Shown piece by piece: positions 1 to 11,845 of a DNA stretch of 64,000 bases. This DNA comes from Tieghemostelium lacteum (lineage: Eukaryota > Evosea > Eumycetozoa > Dictyosteliales > Raperosteliaceae): NCBI GenBank assembly GCA_001606155.1, contig LODT01000037.1, positions 1,488,001 through 1,552,000 of the forward strand, given 5' to 3'. Made by a program: the position numbers and the translations under genes. The notes under the pieces were generated by a model. The model had not been told where the DNA came from, made no database searches, and was given only the letters and a program-made list of their open reading frames with translations. The number at the start of each line of letters is the position of its first letter. Within the stretch, counting starts at the first letter, position 1.

Positions 1-2002
1 CTATTGAGTTGAATACACTTGTCATTGTGTTTGGATATCAAAATCTCTTCTCTGTGAGAATATTAAAATTACTACTATGCTAATGCTAATTACTACTATG
101 TTTAAAAATTAATGTATATACTCTGGTATTGGATATTTTTGGTAAACTTGATCCTATAATTTTATATATAAAAAAAATATATAAAAATTTTAAAAAATTT
201 TATAATCAGTCAGTATTTCTTTCTTTGATATAACTGTTACACTACTGGTGTACTGATTAATTATTATTATTATTATTTGTTGTTATTTAACACCAATAAA
301 TTTTCCTGAATTTTGGAAATATATATGAAAAAGTATAACAAGACAAATAATAATATTTTTAAAAAAAAATAAATATATAAATAGAATTAAAAGATGAAAG
401 AGTGTAACACAAATTTAGTAGAATAGAAATATTTGATTAACCAAAAAAAAAAAAAAAAAAAATAATAATTAAATCAATTAAACTAATATAGTAAATTTAA
501 GTGGAAATTGATTTAATGTTTAAATCTATTTTACAATAATTACCCACTACTCCACTTGTTGTATTAGTAGTTAGTTTAATCTACAAAAAACTAAAGCAAC
601 TAGTATAGGAATATATAAATGTAGGAAACAAATATCCCAAACCAAAAATATTATTATAAGATATTTGTTATGAAAAAAAATTAATAAAATTGATTGATAG
701 AAAATAAATAATAACCAATTAGAAATAAAATATTATTATTAATTTTAAGAAAGCTGTATTGGTTTTGAGGTTGATTATTATTTTTTTTTTTTTTGGATAA
801 TAAATCTTTGCACTCTTATGCTAAATAGGGTTTGTGCTTTTTTTTTGATATTTTTACTCTTTTTTTTTTTCAAAAACATTAGTTTTGTTTAACCTCAACC
901 AAGAAGCACATCTATCAACTAAATATGTGTGTGATTTTTGGTTCCTGTTTGAAATTTAATCACAACCACATCTGATAAACAAAGTTGACTTAAAAAAAAA
1001 AAACTTTTGTGAAAACAACAAATATTATGAATTTTACTATTTTTAAACTACTAATATACTTTATGCATATCTAGGCGATGATTATACAAAAATTATTGGT
1101 ATTAAAACAATTCTCTACACTCTCTATTTAAACATACCCTAAATATCACCACGCTTAGTTATTGTTGTTGATGTTGTTGTTTGGTTTTTCAAACTTTGAT
1201 TTCAAATGAAACTTTCAATCTGGGGATATATTTCAAATGCTATGTTGTGTTTGTTTTAATATAAATAGTCAGTATAAATAAAAAAAAATAACAAATAATA
1301 ATCAATCAAATAATCAAATATGTTTAACAAAAAACAAAAAAAAAACACAAGTATTTATATGTGCAACTACACTACTTTTGCAAGTACACCCCCTCCTCTT
1401 TATAATGGTAGGGTTTAAAATAGCAATATGAAAAAATCACCTTTAACCCCAGTGTTGTGGGTGAAAGTGTGAGTGTGGGCCAGATTTTAAAAAATATGTT
1501 ATTGTTATGTACAAAAAAGGTGTGGGAAGGTTTATGGTGTTAAAAAAATCATCACCAATGCAAAGTTTATTAATAATTATAATAACTTATTGGTTAGTTT
1601 TTAATACGAATCATTAATAAATCTGTAAATGTGTTGATGGTTAATAATAGATCATTGTCCTTTGGATATCGAAAATAAACAATATGGCTTTTTGAATTCA
1701 CAATATTTAATTAACTTTAATCTAATATTAGATTTTCTTTTGATTTCTTTTTTTTTTTTTTTTTTTTTGGTTTTGTAAACAAAGATATCACAATGGATAT
1801 GATGATGTAAACCTTAAAAAATAAAAATATCGTAACCCCCGTGATCTTAACATATCAGCCTTTTACTCTATATTTTATTTTTAAAAATATATCAATAATT
1901 TAACCAAAAATAAAATCTCTCTTGATTTGGTTGTTTGTTTTTTTTGTTAGGTTCTCTGTATAGTATATTTTCTTTTTTGGGTGTGATTTGTGTTTTTTTT
2001 TT
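1..2002. other. AT-rich intergenic region, no gene seen
   Basis: No convincing coding exon was found on either strand. The stretch is dominated by A and T homopolymers. The only more complex part is about 1380-1530, which has a C-rich patch (1388-1399) and G/T-rich motifs resembling dictyostelid G-boxes. It lies 3' of Aurora kinase, so it may hold the promoter of a gene beyond the left edge. Confidence 0.6.
1455..1526 (+). promoter_or_regulatory. Cluster of G-box-like motifs
   Basis: TTGTGGGTG (1455-1463), GTGTGGGC (1473-1480) and GGTGTGGG (1519-1526) lie within 72 bases of otherwise AT-rich DNA. They resemble the G/T-rich boxes bound by the dictyostelid factor GBF. The match is by eye only, and no gene nearby is clearly controlled by them. 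Confidence 0.25.
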
Positions 2003-3654
2003 TTACTGATCATTTTCAAAAACCCTTTCACTTGCAGGTACCAATTGCTGGGAAGGTAATGCTAGATTAAATAAAGTGGCTATACAACCCCCAAAAAAAT
2101 CAATTCAAAATCAATTTTAGAAATTTGTAAAAAGAGTTAATATCAAAATTGCCTCATACTAAAAGAAATCCTATGATCCTATGATAAGGATTTAATTAAT
2201 TAATTAATTAATGAACACTTACGTTTTAAGGCATTGGGGTGTGCATTCTTTTTTATCCATGGATGATTGATAACGTCAAGTAATGATATTCTTTTACTAG
2301 GATCTGAATTTAATAACTATATATAGAAATGTACAAAATTAGTACCCCAAATGTTTACAATTGTGTGGCGTGATGGAAAGGTGAAGTAGGTGTTAAAAAT
2401 ACATACACCAGTAATCAAATCTCTAGCGTCTTGAGCTACATATTTTGGAAATTTAATTAAACCCAATTTAATATTTTCATAGATTTCTTTTTCTTGTTCA
2501 GAAGTAAAAGGTGAAGATCCAACCAAGAATTCATATATTAAAATACCCAAACTCCATACATCTACTGAACAGTCATATCTCTTCTTATTGACAACTTCAG
2601 GTGGTAGATATTCAATAGTTCCACAAAAGGTTTGTCTCTTTGAGTTTGGTGAATGAACTGCCCATCCAAAATCTGCAATTTTCATCTCACCATTGATACC
2701 AATCAATAAATTCTCTGGTTTGATATCACGATGAATAACATGTTTATTATGACAATATCTAAGTGCATCTGCAATCTGTAAGGTATACTATATTGGTGAA
2801 TTATAATCAATTTAGTGTGTTAGTTTAATTTGTGTGTTTAAATGAGTGAGTGGGTGTGTTGAATGATGAAGGTATACATACAGTTGCAGCAGTTTGTTCA
2901 TTAAATCTTCCAACTTTTTGTAATTCTTTAAAACACTCACCACCTTTGGCAAATTCAATAATTAAATAGACTCTAGTCTCATCATAAAAGTAACCAAATA
3001 ATCTGAGGATATTTGGGTGTCTGAGGTGTGATTGAATTTCAACTTCTCTTCTTAGTTGATGTTCAATACCAACTGTTTGTAATTGTGATTTATACAATAC
3101 CTTTAATGCTACAACATATTTACTTTTTCTCTCTCTTGCTAAATAAACATTTCCAAATCTACCTTTACCCAATGGTTTTCCAATTTCAAAATCATCAATA
3201 TTCCATTTCTTTATGCTATATATGTATAAATTATATTAATTATTAATTTGATGTCTTTTTTTTAATAATAACTAAATCTCTGAGTAACTTTAAAAACATA
3301 CGGTTCTTGTTGTTGTTGTTGTTGTTGTTGTTGTGATTGTTGTGTAGATGTGGTAGTAGTACTGGTAGGTATTGATGTAATTGGTTTATGTATAGTTGAA
3401 CTTGTGGATGTTGAGGTGGTTGTAATTGGTTTGTGTAATGTTGATGTTGTAGTTGGTTTAATTGTACTAGTTGTTGTTGAGGTGGTGGTATTATTTACAA
3501 GACTATTTGGTTTTAAAACTCTTTGTGGAGGTGCTTTAAATGAAGGTGGAGCCACTGATGACACTGGTTTTTGAATTCCTCCACTTGTAGTTGATGATGT
3601 TTTACTGACAATTCCAGGTCGAACCACAGTCGATTTCATTGAACTATTCATCAT
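2003..3654 (-). CDS. aurK: Aurora-family serine/threonine kinase
   Basis: Five exons on the minus strand: 3302-3654, 2882-3215, 2407-2787, 2223-2316 and 2003-2079, giving 412 residues with all phases consistent. The first ~117 residues are low-complexity Thr/Ser/Gln. The kinase domain shows the glycine loop GKGRFGNV, the VALKV lysine, HRDIKPEN (catalytic Asp near 250), DFG (near 268) and the Aurora activation segment [14 protein letters not shown], with the presumed phosphorylated Thr near 282. Exon 3 begins at an upstream AG so that YTLQ precedes IADALRYC, as expected for Aurora kinases. Aurora kinase acts in mitosis and cytokinesis with INCENP. The last two exons depend on GTAAGT and TATAG sites and give a short C-terminal tail; stopping at the end of exon 4 is the alternative. 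Confidence 0.9.
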
Positions 3655-3857
3655 TTTATTAAATACAATAAATTATAGAACTAAAAAAAAAGAGAATATC
3701 AATAAAAAACTTGACTAAATTTAAAATTCAATTTTTGTAAATATTTGAATTTATTACAACTGTCAAAAATTTGGAGGGAAATTCAAAATATTTTTTGGCA
3801 AAAGGGAATTAATTGATTTGATAAACCTTTAATAATTAATTAAATTTTATTTAATGT

Positions 3858-4207
3858 TCATGGTTCTTTGTCATAAGTATCTAAAAATCTTCTTCTGGAT
3901 TCCTCTAACATTAATCTTTTTCTGTTTTGTAAAGTTGTAAATCTTGATTCTGAATAATGATCATAAGATGCAATTTGTTGTGAACGTGGTGAAAGTTGAC
4001 TATTATCATTACCGTATGTACTAGTAATTGATGTAATAGGCGGTGATAAAATAGTTGATGATGATGATGTCGTATATGTTGTTGTTGTTATTGTAGGTTG
4101 ATGTACATTTATATTTGTTGAAGAAGAAGTAGAAGATGTTGTTGTTGTTGTTGTTGTGGTTGTTGTATCTACATTATTATTATTGTTATTATTATTATCA
4201 ATAGTAA

Positions 4208-4247
<40 letters not shown>

Positions 4248-5852
4248 AATATCACCTAAACTACCAGATAAAATATTGGTAATAGTTAAATCTACATTGT
4301 TTGTTGTTAATAAATCTGACCTAATTCGTTCAATAGGTAAGTTGGGATAAATGTTGTGGATAAATGTAACTTGACTATTTAGATTTTCTACTGATGGTGT
4401 TGTATTTGAGTTTGCTGTATTGTTGTTTGTATCTAAATGATCAATTAATGAGCATCTACATGTAGGACATGAATGATGCTGTTCTAACCATGCTCTCAAA
4501 CATGAACTAAAATATAAATTGGAAATTAGTATATCTGTATGATAAGATGCATAAATTTAGGTATACCTACTGATGAAATATATGATTACATGGTAATTTC
4601 TTAGCAGTGTCCATTCTATCTCTACAAATTGCACAATCATCATTATAGGCTTTTAATTCTAGTTCAGTGACATTTGGATAACTGTTATCCATGTCATCTG
4701 TCAATTTACAATAGTTTTTGTAGGATATTATCTTATTTTTCAAACTTGTGAATACTAGTTTAAGATAACAAAGCAACACTATATGTAATAGTGTTGGTGT
4801 TACACCTTGAATGATTACAATATGTATCAAATGAACTATTAATTAAAATGGATGATAATTAGTAAATTCACTCAATATATATTAAAATGTGAATATAGCA
4901 TCAACTACTTACAACAAGTTCCCGCTAAAATGACAGAATCAGTTGTAAACTCTGTGTAGTATATATATTGACCTCTTTTATCCCAAACAGTCTCTGATGA
5001 CATATCAAATAAATGTATAGAATATTTAATTAGTGTTTGAATGGTTTCAAAGAATATTGTAAAACACTGTAGTTATTTGTTATAATATATTAGTATGAGG
5101 TGTTACCTGCTATATATATATATATATATATATTATGATATCATTACCTCAAAATTTAATAGCATAAGGTTTGATAGACCATCATTATAGAATACTGATA
5201 TTGAGAACCCAAACCAAAGTAGATCTGATGTCAAAATAAGTACTAATAACAGTAACAATTTTAAATGTATCTTTGCGTGTGTATTTGGTAGGAATGTATT
5301 TAACTATATTGTATTTCATGTATATTAAGTTAATATTATGATAATTGGTAGTGTTGTATTGGATAATTGAAACCTACATATTCGAATCTATCTCTAGACA
5401 ATAATGAAAATAGTTTCAAACAACATAATATAGAAAACCAAAATCCCCAAACTAAAAGTAAACCCAATTCAGGTTCTTTAGCTGCGAATATAAATATCAA
5501 TTTTGAAATGACATACTGCCATAATCTATCATTGAAATTCTAAAATGTTATTATTAGTATAGGAATATAATGTAGTTGTCGAAAGTGAAATATATATTAT
5601 TCCAAATCATCATACTCTTGCCTCTATATCTCGGAGTTGTCCAAAAAACATATATTGAATGAGTTTACCAAATAGTATGAGTAGTGTGAATATAGTGTTT
5701 ATTACAACAGCTAGATTCAAATGACTTCCCAACAGTTCTTTGACAGCAGAATGAAAAGTTATGTCTTCAATGGATAATATATTCCCTACACACGTGGCCA
5801 ATGCCAATGTACTCAGTGTCACATATACCGGTATGGGAATATAAAGTGGCAT
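3858..5852 (-). CDS. gp78/AMFR-type ER membrane E3 ubiquitin ligase
   Basis: Six exons: 5616-5852, 5378-5539, 5148-5303, 4913-5066, 4571-4835 and 3858-4506; phases agree and give 540 residues. The N-terminal ~290 residues are multi-pass membrane segments, including an RDRFEY motif as in AMFR. A RING-H2 finger follows at ~300-345 (CAIC, CNHIFHHSC, CPTC), then a CUE-like ubiquitin-binding segment at ~365-405 (FIHNIYPNLPIERIRSDL), then an Asn/Thr-rich linker. The last ~25 residues (NRKRLMLEESRRRFL) resemble the p97/VCP-interacting motif at the end of human gp78. The family ubiquitinates misfolded proteins at the ER for extraction by p97. Domain order supports orthology to gp78 rather than HRD1. 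The start is the first Met of the first hydrophobic exon. Confidence 0.88.
5110..5132. repeat. TA dinucleotide microsatellite in a gp78 intron
   Basis: A run of alternating T and A lies in the intron between exons 3 and 4 of the gp78-like gene. Confidence 0.85.
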
Positions 5853-6404
5853 TGTGTATTGAGAGTTTTGCTATCAATTAATCTTTTAAATTGTAATAAT
5901 CTCTGAGTTTCAGTTGACACCTCTACAAAATATTTAATTAATTCCCTACTTGTCTCTGAGTGTCAAATTTAATATAAAATAAAAAACTTTTTTTCATTTT
6001 TACAATTTTTGAATTATTAAAATAATGATATTTCCCAAAATGATGAAATATATAACTAACTACAACTAAACCCTTAAAAAATTAATATTGTTTAATGATA
6101 TATTTTTATCATGAAAATTTATATTTGATGCCAAGATTAAATTGTAATAATTTCTTAATCTGTAAAAATTACAAATACTCAACGTTGGATAGTATAAGGT
6201 TTAACGAGCACACTTTATGGTTTAAACATTATCTATATCTATATCCAATGTAGTTATACAAAATTGAAATTTCAAACACATTTCAAAAGAGAAGATATTT
6301 TTTGATCATAAAAAAGTTCATTCGTTCAAAAAAATTTTTTTTTTTTGATTTGACAAACACACCACACTCACATAAAGCGCTTACAGTGATCAGATTTTAA
6401 AAAA
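5853..6404. promoter_or_regulatory. Divergent promoter region, gp78-like gene and cyp51
   Basis: A 552-base AT-rich gap separates two head-to-head genes and should contain both promoters. An oligo-T tract at 6336-6346 lies about 60 bases before the cyp51 start, as is common near dictyostelid start sites. No coding potential was seen. Confidence 0.45.
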
Positions 6405-7880
6405 ATGAATTTAGTTGTAATTCTAGGTGTTGTTGCAGTTCTCTTTATTGTATCTTTACTCAAAAAGGTAAATTTTTATGAAAATAATATTGTTTATATT
6501 TCAATAGATAAACTAATGTATATAAAATAGAATAAAGGACAACCACCAATTGTATCATCAATTATTCCATTTGTTGGATGTTTTATTCAATTTGCCAAGA
6601 ATCCATTAGCATTAGTAAGAAGATCCTATGACCAACATGGTGACATATTTACACTTTCATTGATGGGTTTCAAAATGACTTTTCTGTTAGGACCTGAGGC
6701 ACAATCTGTTTTCTTTAGAGGTTCTGATAGTCAACTGAGCCCAAAAGAAGCCTATAGATTTGTTACACCAGTATTTGGAAAAGGAGTAGTCTACGACTCA
6801 GAGACCGAAGTCATGTATGAACAATTACGTTTCGTCAAAGACGGTCTAGTATTGAGCCAACTCAAGAAGGCAGTTGGTATCATCTCTGAAGAGGCTAACA
6901 CCTACTTTGAAGAGAAATGGGGTGATGCAGGTGAAATTGATCTTCTATATGAAATGAACAAATTGACAATTCTCACAGCCAGTCGTTGTCTTATGGGTAA
7001 AGCCATCAATAAGGCATTAGGTAGATCATCAGAATTGGCTGATCTCTATCATGAACTTGAAGAAGGTCTTAACCCAATTTCATTCTTTTTCCCCAACCTT
7101 CCATTGCCATCATTTGCCAAGAGAGACAGAGCTCGTGCTCAAGTTGCAAAAATCTTCCATAGCATTATTAAAGATAGACGTCAGAGTAATGACGAAACTG
7201 ATGACGTTTTGTATACTTTGATGAACAGTAAGTACAAGGACGGTTCAGTCTTGGAAGACGAACAAATTGTTGGTTTGATGATTGGTCTATTGTTTGCAGG
7301 TCAACATACAAGTTCCATTACCTTGACCTACACCATCTTCTATCTACTCAATAATCAACAAACTTACATGAAAGAGACTCAAGCTGATATCCAAAGAATC
7401 ATTCAACAAGAGTACAATGGTGAGATTAATTACGAAGGTCTAAAGAAAATGAATAGACTTGAAACTGTAGTTCGTGAGGTCTTACGTATGCATCCACCTT
7501 TGATCTTCCTCATGAGAAAAGTCATGGAACCCATGAAATACAAAGACTTTGATATCCCAGCTGGCCACATCTTGGCTGTCTCCCCACAAGTCGGTATGCG
7601 TTTAGAATCAGTCTACAAGAACCCACAACAATTTGATCCAAAACGTTTCGATCAAGGTGGTGAAGCTGATCAATCTCTTCCATTCTCCTTCTTGGCTTTC
7701 GGTGGTGGTAAACACGGTTGTCCAGGTGAGAACTTTGGTATCTTACAAATCAAAACAATCTGGACTGTTTTATCTCAAAAATATAACTTGGAAGTCGGTC
7801 CAGTTCCTCCAACTGATTTCACTTCTTTAGTTGCTGGTCCAAAAGGTCCATGTATGGTCAAATACAGTAGAAAACATTAA
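6405..7880 (+). CDS. cyp51: Sterol 14-alpha-demethylase (cytochrome P450 CYP51)
   Basis: Two exons, 6405-6467 and 6531-7880, give 470 residues. Exon 1 encodes an N-terminal membrane anchor ([18 protein letters not shown]). Exon 2 starts [16 protein letters not shown], typical of CYP51. The I-helix segment FAGQHTSS, the K-helix ExxR (REVLR) and the heme loop [13 protein letters not shown] with the iron-ligand Cys near 418 are all present. The enzyme removes the 14-methyl group of lanosterol or cycloartenol-type sterols at the ER, using NADPH-P450 reductase. Length fits the family. It shares a divergent upstream region with the gp78-like gene and converges on the first F-box-like gene with only 87 bases between stop codons. 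Confidence 0.93.
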
Positions 7881-7967
7881 AAATTACTTTACAAACAACT
7901 CACTCATAGTTTAAAATAAAGTTTTTTATAATTGTTATATTTAAACTGCAGTCATTTGAGTTTTACT

Positions 7968-9824
7968 TTATTGGAAAAATTTCTCTTTACAAAGTTGTTG
8001 GAATTGTTTTTTGAAAAGTGGTGGTAACCGTGTTTCTGGGATATCGAGATATTTTAGTGACTGATTATATTTTATGGCATCCAATATGGTTGGTAGTAAT
8101 GATTCTTTTTTTTCAAAAATAAGGTTATATAGAATGAGATATCGAAGTGTTTGATTATTAGTCAACAAGTTACAAAAGAATTTCAAGTGATCTTTGATTT
8201 CATAGTAAAATGATATATGTAGATCTTCAATTACCTTATTGTTGATAATTGAGTCTGCCAATTGATCATCAAGTATCACACCATACAATTTAACTGCTTT
8301 GAGAGTTGGGTGATCTTGAAGGATAGGGAGTGCTGATTTTGCAGGTATATTGAAACCTTCAGCATTAAAGTATTCTATTTTACTTTCTCCAATTAATTTA
8401 CAAATCTGCAATGGTAAATCTATAAAATATTGGTGATCATTAATGTGAATTATTAGTTCTTTTAGTTTACAACTTTGAATAGATTCTATCGTCACATGAG
8501 ACATCCACATTAGATAGTCATCGGGAACTTCAAGTATTGATAGTTTACTGAGATTTGGAAATAGTTTTATCATGTTTTTCCATTGATTTGGGTGGCTTAG
8601 AGTACATGAGTAACTTGTTAAATGCAGTTCTTTCAATAGTGGGTTTTCACAACCCCAGAAATTTAAATTTTGCAAAATTGATGGTATAGTTTCTAGATAT
8701 CGAAGAGTAGTATTTTGTATAGACCTGTTTGGTGAGTGTGTAACTCCAATTACATCTGCATTCGTGATGAAAGTAAGACTTTCCAATACCTTATTATGAG
8801 ATAGATAGTCTATCATTGCCTCATAGGATGAATTAGGGATTCCACAACCTCGTAATCTAATATCAAGTAACTGTAGTGATGGATGATCCCTTATATCACC
8901 CAAGAATTCAGAGAAATCTATTGAAATTTGGTTACCATTATACCTTAAAGTGTGGGATAAATGGACTTCTTTTAACAATTGATTCTGTTTTACCATCTCA
9001 CCAGTAACTTTAGTCAAGACTGTATTTGTTACTGATATTTTTAGTATATGAAGTTTACTGAACCTCGATATTGAAGTAAATGGGAAATCCTTAAGAGATA
9101 TCTCACCTAAGTAGTTAGTATCAATATCACGGATACTTAGAGTTCTTAAAGTATCTTGATTTATAATTTCCATAAAAGCAGGATAATGTGTAGAAAAAGG
9201 GCTATTTTCAACATAGAGTTCCAATGCATCGATATTAAGTCTCAATGGCTTCTCACCATCTTTCTCAAAGAATATACCTAAATCCTTTGGTGTTTGTGAA
9301 TGCAGAGGAGTATAATAAACCATTAGACTATGTATTGTATCCTGATAGACACCATCAAGATAATTGATCAACCAATCTCTGAAGCCTGACTCTATACCAG
9401 ATGTATTGAAAGATAACATTTTTTTTTCTTGTAAAAGATGTTCTTTCAACTGAGGTAAAAGTGGATCCGATAGATCTAAGAAATTAGGATTAAATGAGAT
9501 CTCACTGAAACTAATATATTTGATTAATTTCAAATACCAGTTCAATGAAGATTTATCATAGATACCATATCTACCAAGTTTCATCTTTGTAATTACATTA
9601 TCTCTTATATTTTTATTCATATACTTGAATTTTTCTACAAAACATCTGAGAATTGTATAATCAGATTTCCAGTTTAAATCTTCTAGTACCATATTTAATA
9701 TCTTTATCAATATGATATTTGGTAATTGCCCTGTGAAATATTGAATTTCTACTACCTTAATGTCATCTCTTTTGTTAACATTAGTTTCACCAAATAGGGT
9801 TTTCTTTAGATTTTTAAAAAACAT
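7968..9824 (-). CDS. F-box-like/leucine-rich protein, paralogue 1
   Basis: An uninterrupted reading frame of 618 residues if it starts at Met 9824; an upstream in-frame Met at 9842 is possible. I prefer 9824 because it gives a short basic N-terminus (FFKNLKKTLF) like its three neighbours. Near residue 35-55 is YFTGQLPNIILIKILNMVL, which resembles an F-box (LPxxILxKI). The rest is a series of Leu/Asn-rich segments such as HPSLQLLDIRLRGC and NKVLESLTF, resembling ribonuclease-inhibitor-type leucine-rich repeats. If F-box function holds, it would present substrates to an SCF ubiquitin ligase. The family appears expanded in dictyostelids, but no specific substrate can be proposed. Confidence 0.7.
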   Translation of the reverse strand: MFFKNLKKTLFGETNVNKRDDIKVVEIQYFTGQLPNIILIKILNMVLEDLNWKSDYTILRCFVEKFKYMNKNIRDNVITKMKLGRYGIYDKSSLNWYLKLIKYISFSEISFNPNFLDLSDPLLPQLKEHLLQEKKMLSFNTSGIESGFRDWLINYLDGVYQDTIHSLMVYYTPLHSQTPKDLGIFFEKDGEKPLRLNIDALELYVENSPFSTHYPAFMEIINQDTLRTLSIRDIDTNYLGEISLKDFPFTSISRFSKLHILKISVTNTVLTKVTGEMVKQNQLLKEVHLSHTLRYNGNQISIDFSEFLGDIRDHPSLQLLDIRLRGCGIPNSSYEAMIDYLSHNKVLESLTFITNADVIGVTHSPNRSIQNTTLRYLETIPSILQNLNFWGCENPLLKELHLTSYSCTLSHPNQWKNMIKLFPNLSKLSILEVPDDYLMWMSHVTIESIQSCKLKELIIHINDHQYFIDLPLQICKLIGESKIEYFNAEGFNIPAKSALPILQDHPTLKAVKLYGVILDDQLADSIINNKVIEDLHISFYYEIKDHLKFFCNLLTNNQTLRYLILYNLIFEKKESLLPTILDAIKYNQSLKYLDIPETRLPPLFKKQFQQLCKEKFFQ

Positions 9825-9994
9825 GTGAATATATAACAACAAAAAACAATTTTAAAAAAAAAATCTATTAACACTTTAATAAAATAAGAAATTTTCATAT
9901 TTATTTCTTGAACATTCATTTTAAAACATTATATGAACTATTATCATAAGTTTTACATTTTATTCATTAATTGTTCTTAGATTGGAGATAGTAT

Positions 9995-11830
9995 TTAAAA
10001 AGGAAGTATCAACTTTTGATTGAACAGTTCTTTTAATTGTTTGATATGAATTGGGGAGTTAAAAGTTTTTAAAGATTGGTTCTGTTTAATGGCATCTAAT
10101 AGAATTGGTAATTTTTCTACTTCACTTGGAGTGAATTTCAACGTTCCAAGTTTTAAGAATTTTAGAGTTTGATTTCTGGTTAATAAATTATAAATGAAAT
10201 TAAGGTTACCATCCTCAGTATTGCCTGATAATACAATATTTATACACTCTATTGTCTTGTTATTGATAATTAATGCCTCTACAGTGCTATCCAAGTAAAT
10301 GTGTTGTGACTCTAGTATCATGAGAGAAGGTAGATCTCTAAAGAGGATAATTGATGATTTAGAGGACAGACTGCAATCTGAGAGATACAATGATGTTAAA
10401 AGTCTACTTTTTGATAACTCTTGAAATAAATTAACGAAATCTACCTCTGATATATTAGAACTTGAATCAAATTTTAGATGGAGAGATTCTAATTTACAAA
10501 TACTGATTACCAATGAACATATTTTAGATATCCAATTGAAAATAGATAGTTTAATCAGGGCTGATATTGATGTGTCAGATGTAGCATTGTGAATGGTTAA
10601 CTTTCTAAGGTTTGGGAATGATGATATTGTTTGATTCCAATGTTTAAAATTCTCTATAAAACCATGTTCACTAACATTTATGTGAATTATTAGTTCTTGT
10701 AAATGAGTGTTTATACATGATCCAAAATTTAACATATATAATGTGGAGAGATTCATTGAAATGTATTTAAGGGTGTGGTTCAGATTCTGTGTGGTATTAA
10801 TGGTATTATTAGTGGTCTCACTATGGATGTTTTTAATTAAAATGAATATAAATTTCTCCAAAACCTTGTTATTTGAAAGATAGCTATTTAGAGATTCTAT
10901 ATTTGGATTAATAGTTGAAATCCAAATTTCCAATTTTTTCAATGATGGGTGATTCTGAATCCCTTGAAAGAAAGTGCTGTACCACATTGTGCTATTGTTC
11001 TGACTTGAATGGGAATTCATTTTAAAAGTGAATTTTTCCAATTGGTGGTTTTGTTGAACTAATTCAGTTAAAGACAGAATATCCAATGATTTACACTCTA
11101 GAGAAATGTATATAGATGTAAGATTAAAGTACCTTTTAATAGATGATAATTGAAATTCATTCACTATGGGATTATAATCATCAGGAATCATTATTTGAAT
11201 TATATTTAGTTTTCTGAGAGTATCAGGGGCTATATTATCCATTATATAAGGGTAAGAATGTACACATACTCCTGAAGAGTCTGAGATAGACAATGTTTCA
11301 ACAGGTAGTTTTTGTAATATGTGATTTGGTTTAGTTTCATCCCATCCCCTATAATAGATTTCTAGTTTATTAATGGTAAGTTTGGGATATTCATTTAACA
11401 ACTCTAACTCATTGTTGTATATATATAATGAAATTGGTTTGTTTTCTGTTATTAGATGTTGATTTAGCTGTGGTAGTAAAGCCACATTTATAGCTACCCT
11501 CTTAAAACTAATATATTTGTAGATGAGAAGGTAGAATTTTAAAGATCTAATGTCATATAATATGTACTTCTTATCTACTTTCAATTTAGTCAGTACATTA
11601 TCTCTGATATTCTTATTCAAATACATAAACTTTCTCATAAAACTGAGCGTTATATCTTGGTAACTATGACTAAATATATCCGCTAATATGATATTGATTA
11701 TCTTTATCAAAATTGTATTAGGCAATTGCCCTTTAAAATATTGATTATTAATATTATCTGTTATATTATCATTCTTTGAATTTTGTTTTTTTAAGAATAA
11801 ATTGATTAACTGTTTAAATTTAGAATTCAT
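9995..11830 (-). CDS. F-box-like/leucine-rich protein, paralogue 2
   Basis: A single exon of 611 residues. The N-terminus (MNSKFKQLINLFLKK) and the F-box-like motif YFKGQLPNTILIKIINIIL align with the other three copies, so the start is well supported. Next comes the family segment KFMYLNKNIRDNVLTKLK and then leucine-rich repeats such as HPSLKKLEIWIST and LTRNQTLKFLKLGTL. Its ATG lies only 15 bases after the stop codon of the small serine-rich gene upstream on the same strand, which leaves no room for its own intergenic promoter. Substrate and partners are unknown. Confidence 0.7.
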   Translation of the reverse strand: MNSKFKQLINLFLKKQNSKNDNITDNINNQYFKGQLPNTILIKIINIILADIFSHSYQDITLSFMRKFMYLNKNIRDNVLTKLKVDKKYILYDIRSLKFYLLIYKYISFKRVAINVALLPQLNQHLITENKPISLYIYNNELELLNEYPKLTINKLEIYYRGWDETKPNHILQKLPVETLSISDSSGVCVHSYPYIMDNIAPDTLRKLNIIQIMIPDDYNPIVNEFQLSSIKRYFNLTSIYISLECKSLDILSLTELVQQNHQLEKFTFKMNSHSSQNNSTMWYSTFFQGIQNHPSLKKLEIWISTINPNIESLNSYLSNNKVLEKFIFILIKNIHSETTNNTINTTQNLNHTLKYISMNLSTLYMLNFGSCINTHLQELIIHINVSEHGFIENFKHWNQTISSFPNLRKLTIHNATSDTSISALIKLSIFNWISKICSLVISICKLESLHLKFDSSSNISEVDFVNLFQELSKSRLLTSLYLSDCSLSSKSSIILFRDLPSLMILESQHIYLDSTVEALIINNKTIECINIVLSGNTEDGNLNFIYNLLTRNQTLKFLKLGTLKFTPSEVEKLPILLDAIKQNQSLKTFNSPIHIKQLKELFNQKLILPF

Positions 11831-11845
11831 TAAATTGAAAAAAAA

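Noticed and set aside
7968-9842. Upstream Met at 9842 as start of F-box-like paralogue 1
   Set aside because: The extra six residues have no counterpart in the three paralogues; Met 9824 gives the shared basic N-terminus. It is not excluded.
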